NCBI GenBank assembly: GCA_030949605.1
Contig: JAUZSH010000039.1
Span: forward strand, 1-48,180
Origin: Ghiorsea sp.
GTDB taxonomy: Bacteria; Pseudomonadota; Zetaproteobacteria; Mariprofundales; Mariprofundaceae
Length of the DNA stretch: 48,180 bases
Direction: 5' to 3'
Position numbers and translations under genes: made by a program. Shown here one piece after another: positions 27,244-36,533 of the stretch. The number at the start of each line of letters is the position of its first letter. The stretch's first letter is position 1. Under the pieces are notes generated by a model. It was given only the letters and a program-made list of their open reading frames with translations. It was not told the DNA's origin and made no database searches.

Positions 27244-28350
27244 TTACTCAAATGAAGCTAAGAACTGACCATAACCTTCTTCTTCAAGTTTTGAGACTGG
27301 AACAAAACGTAATGCCGCTGAATTGATGCAATAACGCAGACCTGTGGTTTCGCCTGGTCCATCAGTGAATACATGCCCAAGGTGTGAATCTTTGCTGCGA
27401 ACTTCGGTGCGCGTACTGAATAAACGACTGTCAACTTTTTCAATGATATTCTCTTTTGCCAATGGGCGGTCAAAGCTTGGCCAGCCTGTGCCCGACTTAA
27501 ATTTATCTTTTGAGCTAAACAGTGCTTCGCCCGACACAATATCCACATAAATGCCTGCTTCTTTATTGTCCCAATATTCATTGTTGAATGGTGGCTCTGT
27601 GCCCTCTTCTTGGGTCACTTTATATTGTAAAGGTGTTAAGTTTTCTTTTAAATTCGTCATTTTTTTATGCTCTCCTTTAGCTTTGCCCCACACGCTGTCT
27701 AAATACTGGTCACGCCCAGAGCTTTTACGATAATACCAATAACGCACAGGGTTTTTCTTATAATAATCTTGATGATAGTCCTCAGCGGCATAAAATGTCT
27801 GCGCTGCTTTGATGGGGGTGACAATAGGTTTACCAAACACACCGCTGTCTTCCATTTCAGCCTTGGAAAGCTCTGCAAGTTTGCGCTGACTTCCATTCAC
27901 ATAGAAAATACCCGTGCTATACGCATATCCCCTATCCACAAACTGACCACCTGCATCGGTGGGGTTGATTTGATGCCAAAATACATCAAGCAACTTTTCG
28001 TAGCTTACTTTTTTCGGGTCAAAGGTGATTCCAACAACTTCCAAATGCCCACCCGACATATAATTGCGATATCTTGGGCTGCTGCTTTTACCTGTGCTAT
28101 ATCCTGATACCACAGATGTCACACCATCAAGCTTCTCAAATGGTTTTTCCATGCACCAAAAGCAACCACCAGCAAAGATAGCTTTTTCTGAACCCATCAT
28201 ATTGTCAGGTTGCATATTTTCCATTGCTGATTCATTTGCCATCTTGTCTTTGGCGCTGGTCAACATGGGTAGCGTGAGTAGCGTGAGTAGCGTGAGTAGT
28301 AAAACTGCACCTGTGAGTAGCGCAGTACTAAATAATGTTATTTTATTCAT
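27244..28350 (-). CDS. msrAB: Exported MsrA-MsrB methionine sulfoxide reductase fusion
   Basis: The 368-residue bifunctional repair enzyme reduces both methionine-S- and R-sulfoxide in proteins. A signal-anchor (residues 8-30) suggests action in the periplasm. The MsrA domain has GCFWC at 62-66 (catalytic Cys63) and YHQDYY. The MsrB domain (about 233-355) has SGTGWPSF and the catalytic Cys341 in [13 protein letters not shown]; the zinc CxxC pairs found in many MsrB are absent. Both domains are in the PilB-type order, without its thioredoxin part. The hydrophobic core of the signal is encoded by short tandem repeats. Confidence 0.93.
   Translation of the reverse strand: MNKITLFSTALLTGAVLLLTLLTLLTLPMLTSAKDKMANESAMENMQPDNMMGSEKAIFAGGCFWCMEKPFEKLDGVTSVVSGYSTGKSSSPRYRNYMSGGHLEVVGITFDPKKVSYEKLLDVFWHQINPTDAGGQFVDRGYAYSTGIFYVNGSQRKLAELSKAEMEDSGVFGKPIVTPIKAAQTFYAAEDYHQDYYKKNPVRYWYYRKSSGRDQYLDSVWGKAKGEHKKMTNLKENLTPLQYKVTQEEGTEPPFNNEYWDNKEAGIYVDIVSGEALFSSKDKFKSGTGWPSFDRPLAKENIIEKVDSRLFSTRTEVRSKDSHLGHVFTDGPGETTGLRYCINSAALRFVPVSKLEEEGYGQFLASFE
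28271..28297 (+). repeat. Three tandem 9-base repeats inside the msrAB signal sequence
   Basis: AGCGTGAGT occurs three times in a row (28271-28279, 28280-28288, 28289-28297). On the coding strand each unit adds Leu-Thr-Leu to the hydrophobic core ([11 protein letters not shown]). Nine is a multiple of three, so copy-number changes would lengthen or shorten the signal segment without a frameshift. Confidence 0.85.
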
Positions 28351-28440
28351 AAGTCTTCACCTTTGTTGTTTAAGATGGAACAATTATAAATCATAAATAT
28401 CACAGTTTTATCACCGAGAAAAAGAAGGCGAAAATAAGCT

Positions 28441-28620
28441 TTAGTATGCAGGTCTTCCATTGGGAGAAACTTGCTCTTTTCCTTCAGCAACACCTGCGGC
28501 ATCAATAGCATTTTGCTCATAAGGTTTTGCAGTGCGCTCGCTCTTTTCAAGCTTAATCGGCTCAATAGATTCGCTGCAAGCTGCAAGGAAAAACAATACA
28601 GGAAAAATATATTTTATCAT
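28441..28620 (-). CDS. 59-residue lipoprotein overlapping queD
   Basis: The ATG at 28620 shares the bases ATGA with the queD stop, so the gene is translationally coupled. The product begins MIKYIFPVLFFLAAC, a short signal with lipobox LAAC (lipid-anchored Cys15), followed by a 44-residue charged tail ending SPNGRPAY. Small lipoproteins of this size are easily missed by annotation. No family is recognised. Confidence 0.75.
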   Translation of the reverse strand: MIKYIFPVLFFLAACSESIEPIKLEKSERTAKPYEQNAIDAAGVAEGKEQVSPNGRPAY

Positions 28621-28991
28621 GGCCAGTAAGTCACTTTAGCCGTGCAGGTTTCTGATATTTCAATGCGTGAAACGTGAAGCCTATCATTATCCAAACGCCC
28701 TGCCATTTCTTTGTATAATTCAGCCGCAACATTCTCACTTGTGGGGTTGATAACATCAAAGGGGGGCACATCATTCAAATGATAATGATCCCAAGGATTC
28801 AATGCTGCTTTAAGCTCAGTTTTCATCACTTTATAATCTATGCCCATGCCAATATCATCAAGCTCTACACATTCAACATACAAGCGCACATGCCAGTTGT
28901 GACCATGAAGCCTAGCACAATCCCCTGCATACCCACGCAATTGATGCGCCGCAGAGAAATGTGTTTCAATCATCAATTCATATTTAGCCAT
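28617..28991 (-). CDS. queD: 6-carboxytetrahydropterin synthase QueD
   Basis: The 124-residue enzyme makes 6-carboxy-tetrahydropterin, the second step of queuosine/7-deazaguanine synthesis. Zinc ligands are His16, His29 and His31 (HQ and HGH), and the catalytic Cys25 precedes them in CARLHGH. Tgt, which inserts the queuosine precursor in tRNA, is encoded five genes upstream on the same strand. It starts 3 bases after the Mth938-like gene. Confidence 0.93.
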   Translation of the reverse strand: MAKYELMIETHFSAAHQLRGYAGDCARLHGHNWHVRLYVECVELDDIGMGIDYKVMKTELKAALNPWDHYHLNDVPPFDVINPTSENVAAELYKEMAGRLDNDRLHVSRIEISETCTAKVTYWP

Positions 28992-28994
28992 GAT

Positions 28995-29396
28995 TTATCG
29001 CACCTTAGGTAAAAGCATCGCAGCCGAAACATCACGCCCTTCACCCACCAAAATATTAAATGTTCTTGCGGCTGATAAGGAGTCCATACATTCATAACCC
29101 ACATGTAAAGATGCCAAGTAATCTATCACGGCACGGCTTGGAAACGCTGTACGTCGACCTGTCCCTATCACCAACAAGTCAGGTTTATGCTCTTCAAGCC
29201 AAGCAAGATTAATAACTTGAAGTGTTTCAATATTACCGCTCAACCAAGGTGAAGTAATCACACCATGGTGGAACACCAAGCTGGTCTCCACTCTATCTCC
29301 ACCCAACTGAAAAAAATCATCGCCATAAGTATGAAATAAGCGTTGCCCACTGTTAAAGTCGGGTATGAGGTCACTTTGCATAGAAGTACCTAACAT
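28995..29396 (-). CDS. Mth938-like domain protein
   Basis: The 133-residue protein has the Mth938/NDUFAF3-type fold features: TSPWLSGN, then LLVIGTGRR, FPSRAVIDYL, and a cysteine-containing ECMDSLSAARTFNIL. The family occurs next to secDF in many proteobacteria. Its biochemical role in bacteria is not established. The start is ATG 29396, two bases after secF; an ATG five codons later is possible. Confidence 0.85.
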   Translation of the reverse strand: MLGTSMQSDLIPDFNSGQRLFHTYGDDFFQLGGDRVETSLVFHHGVITSPWLSGNIETLQVINLAWLEEHKPDLLVIGTGRRTAFPSRAVIDYLASLHVGYECMDSLSAARTFNILVGEGRDVSAAMLLPKVR

Positions 29397-29398
29397 GG

Positions 29399-30343
29399 TT
29401 ATGGTCTTGCTTCCATTTCTTTCAACTCTTCGTCACTCATTTCAAACTTACCTTCAAGTGAAAGCATGATAGGAGTCGCAATAAAGATAGATGAATATGT
29501 ACCTACTGCAATGCCCACAAGCAAGGCAAATGCAAAGTTATGAATCACTTCCCCACCCAAGAAATATAAGGAAAATACAACCAGCAACGTGGTTACCGAT
29601 GTCATCAAGGTACGGGCTAAAGTTTGGTTAATGGAGCGGTTACACACGATAATTTCATCTTCAGGATGCTTTTGTTTTTTATTGGAGATAAAGTTTTCAC
29701 GAATCCTGTCAAATACCACAATGGTATCATTCAAGGAATAACCCAAAACGGTAAGCAATGCTGCGACTACGGATAAGGAGAACTCCAACCCAAACAAGGA
29801 GAATACGCCGACCACAATAATAATATCATGTAAAATAGCCGCATCAGCACCCAAAGCAAAGCGCAATTTAAAGCGGAACATCACATACAGTAAAATACCA
29901 CCCAGTGTATAAATGACAGCCCACATACCTGCAGCTTTCAATTCTTCACCAACCTGTGGACCGACAAATTCGACCCTACGCATTTCGACTTGGTCTGCAC
30001 CAAAGGTATTGGTGAGTGCATCCAAAATAGTTGTGCTAATGACAGCTGATTCAACATCCTCACGGTTTTGCACACGAATCAAAATTTCTTGAGATGAACC
30101 AAACTCTTGAATCACCGCCTTGCCATAACCTTCGGGCTCTAAGGATGCTCGAATATCAGATATTTCAACTTGCTGATGAAACCGCACCTCCACCAATGTT
30201 CCACCCGTAAAATCAATACCCAGGTTCAAACCTTTAAAGACAATCAATAACAATGAAAGCACAATCATGATAGCAGAAAAAGTTAATGCTACTTTACGTT
30301 TTTCCAAAAAGTTAATGTTTATATCAGGACGAATAAGTTGCAT
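29399..30343 (-). CDS. secF: Protein translocase subunit SecF
   Basis: The 314-residue inner-membrane protein with SecD uses the proton gradient to help preproteins leave the Sec channel. It has one N-terminal membrane segment, a periplasmic domain, and five C-terminal segments. The motif GIDFTGGTLVEV at the N-terminus and ALGYSLNDTIVVFDRIREN in the membrane part are diagnostic. It follows secD by 9 bases. Confidence 0.97.
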   Translation of the reverse strand: MQLIRPDININFLEKRKVALTFSAIMIVLSLLLIVFKGLNLGIDFTGGTLVEVRFHQQVEISDIRASLEPEGYGKAVIQEFGSSQEILIRVQNREDVESAVISTTILDALTNTFGADQVEMRRVEFVGPQVGEELKAAGMWAVIYTLGGILLYVMFRFKLRFALGADAAILHDIIIVVGVFSLFGLEFSLSVVAALLTVLGYSLNDTIVVFDRIRENFISNKKQKHPEDEIIVCNRSINQTLARTLMTSVTTLLVVFSLYFLGGEVIHNFAFALLVGIAVGTYSSIFIATPIMLSLEGKFEMSDEELKEMEARP

Positions 30344-30352
30344 AATAGTTCC

Positions 30353-31909
30353 TTAAATGCTCAAAGATTCTAATTTTTTCTTGTTGCGATATGCCAAATA
30401 AGTCATAGCGCGTGTCACCACAATAGCAGTAAACATTGAAGCCAAAATACCCACACTCAATGTCACAGCAAAGCCTTTAATCGGACCTGAACCAAACTGG
30501 AATAATACAATGGCAGCAATCAAGGTTGTAATATTGGCATCCATAATGGTTGAGAATGCTTTATCATAACCACCATCAATAGCCGACAGCGGTGTTTTTC
30601 CATTATGAAGCTCTTCGCGAATTCGCTCAAATATCAACACGTTGGCATCCACTGCCATACCAATGGTTAATACAATACCTGCAATGCCAGGAAGCGTAAG
30701 TGTTGCACCAATCATGCTCATCGCAGCAGCAATCAGTACGATATTAAATGCTAAAGCGACATTGGCAAATAAACCAAACAAGCGATAATATACAACCATA
30801 AAGATGAGTACAGCAATGAAACCATAGATAATGGAGTTTAAACCTTGATCAATCGAATCTTGCCCCAAACTCGGACCGATACTGCGCTCTTCTACCACTT
30901 TAATGGGCGCAGGTAATGCACCTGCACGAAGGACAATCGCAAGATTTTGTGCATCTTGAGGTGTAAATGACCCTGTAATTTGAGCAGTTCCACCTGAAAT
31001 TCGTTCTTGAATCACAGGCGCTGATTGCACCACGCCTTCCAGCAAAATGGCAAAACGTTTTTTCACATTTTCTTTGGTTAAACGATCAAATTTACGACCA
31101 CCTTGATTATTAAACTTGAGTGATACTGCAGGTTGATTGCTTTGCGAATCAATCGTAATGCGTGCCATTGTGACATCTTTACCTGATAATTCAGTCCGTT
31201 TCTTGAGCAAAATCGGACGACCATCAGCAAAGTAAGCAATCATACTCCCTGCGGGAATACGACCCGCAAGCGCTGAGTCCAAATCACCTTTCTCATCCAC
31301 AAGCTTAAAGTCTAACTGTGCCGTTTGCCCAATAATTGCCTTGGCGCGAGCAGAGTCTTCATAACCAGGAATTTGCACCAAAACACGGCGTTCACCCTGA
31401 CGCATAATCACAGGCTCTGTTGTTCCCAAAGCATCCACACGGCGACGAATAACTTCTATGGTTTGCTCAATAGCATAAGATTTAATTTCTTTGGTTTCAC
31501 TTTCAGCAATAGTGAAAACTAATGTGTTTTCATCTATTTCCTCAACGTCATAACCCAACACAACTTGACCAAGCAGCCTTTTTGCTTGCCTCATATCTTC
31601 AGCTTTTTTGAGTATCACACTGACTTGCGTTGCATTGCTATCCAACTTCTTATAGCGGATTTTTTCTTCGCGCAGCGTACGGCGAATAGTATTGATATTA
31701 TCAGATACCTGTTGCTCGATAACTTTTTCAATATCAACATCAATCACAAGGTGAATACCACCTTTTAGGTCAAGACCAAGATTCAAAGGCTGGCTAAAAG
31801 ATGCTGGCCACCAACTTGGAACAGTTGTTATATTGGGTGCAGCACCCATCAATGCGCCAACAAAGACGGTAATAATGAGCCAATACTTCCACGGTGCATA
31901 TTTTTGCAT
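30353..31909 (-). CDS. secD: Protein translocase subunit SecD
   Basis: The 518-residue partner of SecF has the N-terminal signature NLGLDLKGGIHLVIDV, a periplasmic P1 region with IPGYEDSARAKAIIGQTAQL, and six membrane segments including LPGIAGIVLTIGMAVDANVL (proton pathway Asp) followed by IFERIREE. Length is that of the shorter SecD version. yajC lies 30 bases upstream and secF 9 bases downstream, the conserved order. Confidence 0.97.
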   Translation of the reverse strand: MQKYAPWKYWLIITVFVGALMGAAPNITTVPSWWPASFSQPLNLGLDLKGGIHLVIDVDIEKVIEQQVSDNINTIRRTLREEKIRYKKLDSNATQVSVILKKAEDMRQAKRLLGQVVLGYDVEEIDENTLVFTIAESETKEIKSYAIEQTIEVIRRRVDALGTTEPVIMRQGERRVLVQIPGYEDSARAKAIIGQTAQLDFKLVDEKGDLDSALAGRIPAGSMIAYFADGRPILLKKRTELSGKDVTMARITIDSQSNQPAVSLKFNNQGGRKFDRLTKENVKKRFAILLEGVVQSAPVIQERISGGTAQITGSFTPQDAQNLAIVLRAGALPAPIKVVEERSIGPSLGQDSIDQGLNSIIYGFIAVLIFMVVYYRLFGLFANVALAFNIVLIAAAMSMIGATLTLPGIAGIVLTIGMAVDANVLIFERIREELHNGKTPLSAIDGGYDKAFSTIMDANITTLIAAIVLFQFGSGPIKGFAVTLSVGILASMFTAIVVTRAMTYLAYRNKKKLESLSI

Positions 31910-31939
31910 GGTCTTGTCCTTAACCTATTGAGTGGTCAG

Positions 31940-32335
31940 TTATTTTTCTTTTTTATCTTTCTTTTCTTGTGGTGCAGGACTTTCTTGAAGTCCGCCAACT
32001 GTATCTTGCTTGGCTTTGATGATGACTCCTTCTGCAATTTCAATCATCACTACATTATCCTTCACGTTGGTAATGCGACCATAAATACCACCACCTGTGA
32101 TCACTTTATCACCTTTTTTAAGCGACTTGATGATTTCAGCATGCTCTTTCATGCGTTTTTGCTGAGGGCGAATAAGAAGTACCCAAAAAATAACCATGAT
32201 AAGAATCAATGGAATCAATGAGGCAAAACCGCCACCATCGCCACCTTCTGCCAATGCGATATTCGCTGGCAACAAAGCTACGGATAAAGCCAGTACAGCT
32301 TGAGAAATCGTTTGACGTAATGTTGAGGTATTCAT
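31940..32335 (-). CDS. yajC: Sec translocon accessory protein YajC
   Basis: The 131-residue protein has an N-terminal signal-like stretch, then a single membrane helix (LIPLILIMVIFWVLLI) followed by RPQQKRMKEH and a soluble domain with GDKVITGGGIYGRI, the family signature. It associates with SecDF. The C-terminus is lysine-rich. The N-terminus is about 20 residues longer than the E. coli protein and may begin with a cleavable signal. Confidence 0.95.
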   Translation of the reverse strand: MNTSTLRQTISQAVLALSVALLPANIALAEGGDGGGFASLIPLILIMVIFWVLLIRPQQKRMKEHAEIIKSLKKGDKVITGGGIYGRITNVKDNVVMIEIAEGVIIKAKQDTVGGLQESPAPQEKKDKKEK

Positions 32336-32374
32336 GTGTTCATCCTTTATCTTACTTGAAATATTATATTTAAC

Positions 32375-33496
32375 TTATGCGTTGCGGTAGGTTTTTAAAA
32401 AACCATCACGAAACTCTGGCCAACGACCTTCTTCCAAAGCATCCCTCGCCCTTTGCATCAAATCGCAATAATAATGCAGATTATGCAAAGTGTTCAGCCT
32501 TGAACTTAAAAGCTCTTTCGCCATAAACAGGTGGCGAAGATACGCTCTGGAAAAGTTTTTGCATGTATAACATGTGCAACCGTCCATAATTGGTGCATCA
32601 TCGGTTTGGTGCTTAAGGTTTTTAATGTTTATTTTACCATGGTCTGTAAACAATGTGCCGTTACGCGCATTGCGACTGGGCATGACGCAATCAAACATAT
32701 CAATACCTCTATCAATGCCCTCAATAAGGTCGTCGGGTGTGCCAACACCCATCACATAATGCGGCTTATCTTCAGGTAAATGCGGCGCTAACGCATCCAT
32801 CATTGCCATCATATCTTCTTTGGGCTCGCCAACCGACAAGCCACCAATGGCAATACCTTCAAAATCAATCTCAGCAATGGCATTTAAACTTTCACGGCGC
32901 AAATCGGGATACATGCCACCCTGCACAATACCAAACAAAGCTTGGGTATCGTTCACTGGCAAGTGTTCACGGCAATCTTTCGCCCAACGCATGGACATTT
33001 CCATAGATTCTCGCGCTTCATCATAAGTGGCTGGATACGGTGTGCATTCATCAAATGCCATCACAATATCACTGCCGAGCTTACGCTGAATTTCCATGCT
33101 TTCTTTAGGACCCAAAAACCAACGTGAGCCATCAATATGCGATTGGAAGCGTACACCTTCAGGTTCTATTTTACGCAAATCACCCAAAGACCACACCTGA
33201 AAACCACCTGAGTCGGTGAGAATCGGTCTATCCCAGGCCATAAACTTATGCAAACCACCCATCTTTTCCACAATATCTGCGCCAGGGCGCAACATAAGGT
33301 GGTAAGTGTTGCTCAAAATGATTTCCGCACCAATATCATCCGTTAAGTCGGCTGGCGTTAAACTTTTGACAGTAGCTTGCGTACCCACAGGCATAAACAC
33401 AGGTGTCTGCACTTTACCATGCGGCAAGGTCACTTCACCTCGACGAGCAAAACCTTGCTCATCTTTGGCGATAATTTTAAAAGAAAGTGCAGCCAC
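32375..33496 (-). CDS. tgt: tRNA-guanine transglycosylase
   Basis: The 373-residue enzyme exchanges guanine-34 in tRNAs for His, Tyr, Asp and Asn with the queuosine precursor preQ1. The active-site regions [11 protein letters not shown] and [12 protein letters not shown] (nucleophile Asp) are present, and the zinc site C-x-C-x2-C appears in [16 protein letters not shown]. The start is a GTG, 9 bases after the htpG stop. It leads the run yajC-secD-secF and, further down, queD of the same pathway. Confidence 0.97.
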   Translation of the reverse strand: MAALSFKIIAKDEQGFARRGEVTLPHGKVQTPVFMPVGTQATVKSLTPADLTDDIGAEIILSNTYHLMLRPGADIVEKMGGLHKFMAWDRPILTDSGGFQVWSLGDLRKIEPEGVRFQSHIDGSRWFLGPKESMEIQRKLGSDIVMAFDECTPYPATYDEARESMEMSMRWAKDCREHLPVNDTQALFGIVQGGMYPDLRRESLNAIAEIDFEGIAIGGLSVGEPKEDMMAMMDALAPHLPEDKPHYVMGVGTPDDLIEGIDRGIDMFDCVMPSRNARNGTLFTDHGKINIKNLKHQTDDAPIMDGCTCYTCKNFSRAYLRHLFMAKELLSSRLNTLHNLHYYCDLMQRARDALEEGRWPEFRDGFLKTYRNA

Positions 33497-33505
33497 CTAT
33501 ATCAA

Positions 33506-35377
33506 CTATGAAATAAGCAGTGCGTTGATTTTACGCACAAACCCAGCTGGATCTTCGGGCAATGCACCCTCTGCCAGCATCGCTTGGTCAAATAAAACAT
33601 CTGAAAAATCAGTAATTTTATCCTGATTACGCATTTTCGCCAAACGTTTGACCAAATCATGTTCAGGATTAATTTCAAGAATGGGTTTCGCATCAGGCAC
33701 ATCTTGCCCAGCTTGTTTTAAGATGCGTTCCATGTTGCCTGAAATATCAAGATCATCAGCAACTAAACATGCAGGCGAAGCTGTTAGACGGTCGGTAACA
33801 CGAACATCTTTAACTTTATCACCCAAAGCCTCTTTCAGCTTCTTAATAGCTGGCGCTGCTGATTTTGCGGCTTCTTCATGAGCCTGCTTTTCTTCTTCAG
33901 CTTCTTCACCACCAATACCTGACAAATCAAGCTCACCTTTGGCAATCGACTGAAGCTCTTTACCATCAAACTTATCCAAGTGACCAACCAACCACTCATC
34001 AATACGGTCAGCCAATAGCAAGACTTCAATGCCTTTTTTACGGAAGACTTCCAAATGTGGGCTATTTTTTGCCGACGCTAAGTTTTCAGCTGTGATATAA
34101 TAAATAGTATCTTGCCCTTCTTGCATACGTTCAATGTATTGCGCTAAGGTCACCGTTTGCTCATCACTTTCCGTGCTGGAAAAACGCAATAAAGCAGCAA
34201 TGGTTTCCTTATTCTTCTCATCTTCAATGATGCCTTCTTTCAAACAGTTACCAAACTCTTGATAGAACTCCGCATACTTATCTTCTTCTTTATTCGCCAA
34301 GTCTTTGAGCCATGAAAGCACACGTTTGCTCGCACCTTTTTTCATGGCAGTCATCGCTGGGCTTTGCTGCAAAATTTCACGCGACACATTCAAAGGTAAA
34401 TCAGATGAATCCATCACACCACGCACAAAGCGCAAATAACGCGGCATCAAATCTTCAGTCGCATCCATGATAAACACACGTTTCACATAAAGCTTCACGC
34501 CATGCTTGGCTTCTGCTTGCCACAAATCAAAAGGGGCGCGTTTGGGAATATAAAAAAGCAATGTATATTCATACTTACCTTCCAAGCGTTGATGCACATG
34601 CGCCAAAGGGTCTTCAAAATCATGGGCAACATGTTTATAAAAACCGTTGTAGTCTTCTTCAGACAGCTCAGACTTAGACTTAGCCCACAATGCAGAAGCT
34701 TGATTCACCGTTTCAATTTCAGGCTCTTTACCTTCTTCAGCAGGGTTAAACATGCGAATAGGAAATGGGATATGGTCTGCATATTTATTGATAACAGAGC
34801 GTAACTTCCAGTCGTTTAAGTATTCTTCAGCTTCATCGCGCAAATGCAAAACGATTTCAGTGCCACGCTGCTCTTTTTCAACAGTTTCAATGGTAAATTC
34901 ACCATCACCAGCAGATTCCCAACGTACACCGTGTTCAGATGTTGTGCCTGCTCTACGCGTGGTGAGTGTTACTTTATCTGCCACAAGAAAAGATGAGTAA
35001 AAACCAACACCAAATTGACCAATCAAATGCGCGTCTTTTTCTTCATCCCCTGAAAGCTGACCAAAAAACTCTTTGGTGCCTGAGCGAGCAATTGTACCAA
35101 TGTTTGCAATCACTTCTTCATGGTTCATGCCAATGCCATTGTCACGCACAGTGATGGTTTTGGCATCTTTATCAAATTCTACAAACACATGTAAATCAGA
35201 ATCACCTTCGAACAAAGCATCATCCGTGGTTGCTTCAAAACGAAGCTTATCGGCAGCATCGGATGCGTTGGAAATTAACTCACGCAAAAATATTTCTTTA
35301 TTGGAATACAGGGAGTGAATCATCAAATCTAAAAGTTGTTTGACTTCTGTTTGGAAATTCATGGTTTCTTTCGACAT
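33506..35377 (-). CDS. htpG: Hsp90-family chaperone HtpG
   Basis: The 623-residue cytoplasmic ATP-dependent chaperone has ATP-site motifs [22 protein letters not shown] and [13 protein letters not shown], a middle domain and the C-terminal dimerisation domain. It lacks the acidic linker and MEEVD tail of eukaryotic Hsp90, as expected. The start is ATG 35377 with AAGAGG upstream. A heat-shock-like promoter lies 43-71 bases before it. Confidence 0.97.
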   Translation of the reverse strand: MSKETMNFQTEVKQLLDLMIHSLYSNKEIFLRELISNASDAADKLRFEATTDDALFEGDSDLHVFVEFDKDAKTITVRDNGIGMNHEEVIANIGTIARSGTKEFFGQLSGDEEKDAHLIGQFGVGFYSSFLVADKVTLTTRRAGTTSEHGVRWESAGDGEFTIETVEKEQRGTEIVLHLRDEAEEYLNDWKLRSVINKYADHIPFPIRMFNPAEEGKEPEIETVNQASALWAKSKSELSEEDYNGFYKHVAHDFEDPLAHVHQRLEGKYEYTLLFYIPKRAPFDLWQAEAKHGVKLYVKRVFIMDATEDLMPRYLRFVRGVMDSSDLPLNVSREILQQSPAMTAMKKGASKRVLSWLKDLANKEEDKYAEFYQEFGNCLKEGIIEDEKNKETIAALLRFSSTESDEQTVTLAQYIERMQEGQDTIYYITAENLASAKNSPHLEVFRKKGIEVLLLADRIDEWLVGHLDKFDGKELQSIAKGELDLSGIGGEEAEEEKQAHEEAAKSAAPAIKKLKEALGDKVKDVRVTDRLTASPACLVADDLDISGNMERILKQAGQDVPDAKPILEINPEHDLVKRLAKMRNQDKITDFSDVLFDQAMLAEGALPEDPAGFVRKINALLIS

Positions 35378-35419
35378 GTTTACCTCTTGATATGTATAAG
35401 CTGGATATATGTAAAACTT

Positions 35420-35448
35420 AGATAGTGTTGCAGAATAGTTTTTTCAAG
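35420..35448 (-). promoter_or_regulatory. Heat-shock (sigma-32-like) promoter of htpG
   Basis: On the minus strand CTTGAAA (35442-35448) matches the sigma-32 -35 consensus. After 14 bases comes CACTATCT (35420-35427), which partly matches the -10 pattern CCCCATNT. Position 43 bases from the start codon and the nature of the gene support the call. Confidence 0.55.
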
Positions 35449-35462
35449 CCCTTGGTGTGTTT

Positions 35463-35648
35463 TTAGTGTTTCATCCACCAGACAATCATCCAGCCCACGG
35501 CAATGGAACAAAAACCCATAAACCTAAGCGATGAAACTGGCATTTGCGGTATTTTTTTAAGCATATTCATCATGGCTTGGGGAAAGAGTGCATAAAGCAC
35601 CCCTTCCAACACCAAAACCAGACCTAAAGCTACCCACAAATCATTCAT
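35463..35648 (-). CDS. DUF2065 small membrane protein
   Basis: The 61-residue protein has two hydrophobic segments (LWVALGLVLVLEGVLYALFP and SLRFMGFCSIAVGWMIVW) and matches DUF2065 in size and pattern, including the ALFP turn. The gene follows hflC by 12 bases, the usual neighbourhood of this family. Function is unknown but location implies a link with the HflKC membrane complex. Confidence 0.85.
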   Translation of the reverse strand: MNDLWVALGLVLVLEGVLYALFPQAMMNMLKKIPQMPVSSLRFMGFCSIAVGWMIVWWMKH

Positions 35649-35660
35649 GGGTGTATTTTA

Positions 35661-36533
35661 TTATTTAGATGTCTCAAAGTATCTAAAGAATTCAGAGCTA
35701 GGCGACAAAACAACTCGACTTTGCGTAGCCATTGACTTCTTATAAGCTTCTAAAGACCGTGTAAAGGCATAAAAACTAGGATCTTGTTCATACGATGATG
35801 CATAAATCTTGGTTGATTTTGCATCCGCATTACCTTTAAGAATTTCAGATTGCTTGTAGGCATCAGCAAGCAAGAACTTGCTTTGCTTATCCGCTTCTGC
35901 GCGAATTTCTTTGGCAGCTTCTTCACCCTCAGAGCGGTATTGTTTGGCAATACGCTGACGTTCAGCTTTCATCCGACGGAATACTGATTCGGAGTTTTGC
36001 TCAGGTAAATCAGCACGTTTGATACGCACATCAACAATTTCAATACCTAAGTTAGCAGCATCCGCTCCAGCAAGGTCGCGAATAGCAATCATAAGTGCGG
36101 CGCGTTTATCACCACCATCACCACCTGTGACAATTTCATGCAGCGTATGTTGACCCAACACTTCACGTACTTTTGCACTCACCACATCTTGCATCCGTGA
36201 TTCAACACGTTCACGCGTTTTCGCTACCTGAAACACTTTAAGTGGGTCGATGATTTTCCAACGTGTAAAACTATCCACGATAATTTTTTTCTTATCTTTG
36301 GTAATCACTTCATTGGGAAGGTCATCGCTTGCTAATAGGCGTTTATCAAAGATAACCGTGTTTTGCCATGGGAGCTTCCAATGCAAGCCAGGTTCAACAA
36401 TAGGTGCGCCAGTGATATTACCAAATTGCATGACCAGTACTTGATCACGCTGATCGACAACAAATGCACTGCGACTTATAAACATAAATACTGCAGCAAT
36501 AATAATACCTGTGATTAATTGTTTAGGGTTCAT
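35661..36533 (-). CDS. hflC: FtsH protease modulator HflC
   Basis: The 290-residue inner-membrane SPFH protein forms the HflKC complex, which encloses and restrains the FtsH protease. An N-terminal membrane anchor (about 6-22) is followed by the band-7 domain (DQRDQVLVMQFG) with a long helical coiled-coil after AEGEE-like Glu/Ala-rich residues (QRIAKQYRSEGEEAAKEIRA). The start overlaps the hflK stop by one base. Confidence 0.95.
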   Translation of the reverse strand: MNPKQLITGIIIAAVFMFISRSAFVVDQRDQVLVMQFGNITGAPIVEPGLHWKLPWQNTVIFDKRLLASDDLPNEVITKDKKKIIVDSFTRWKIIDPLKVFQVAKTRERVESRMQDVVSAKVREVLGQHTLHEIVTGGDGGDKRAALMIAIRDLAGADAANLGIEIVDVRIKRADLPEQNSESVFRRMKAERQRIAKQYRSEGEEAAKEIRAEADKQSKFLLADAYKQSEILKGNADAKSTKIYASSYEQDPSFYAFTRSLEAYKKSMATQSRVVLSPSSEFFRYFETSK

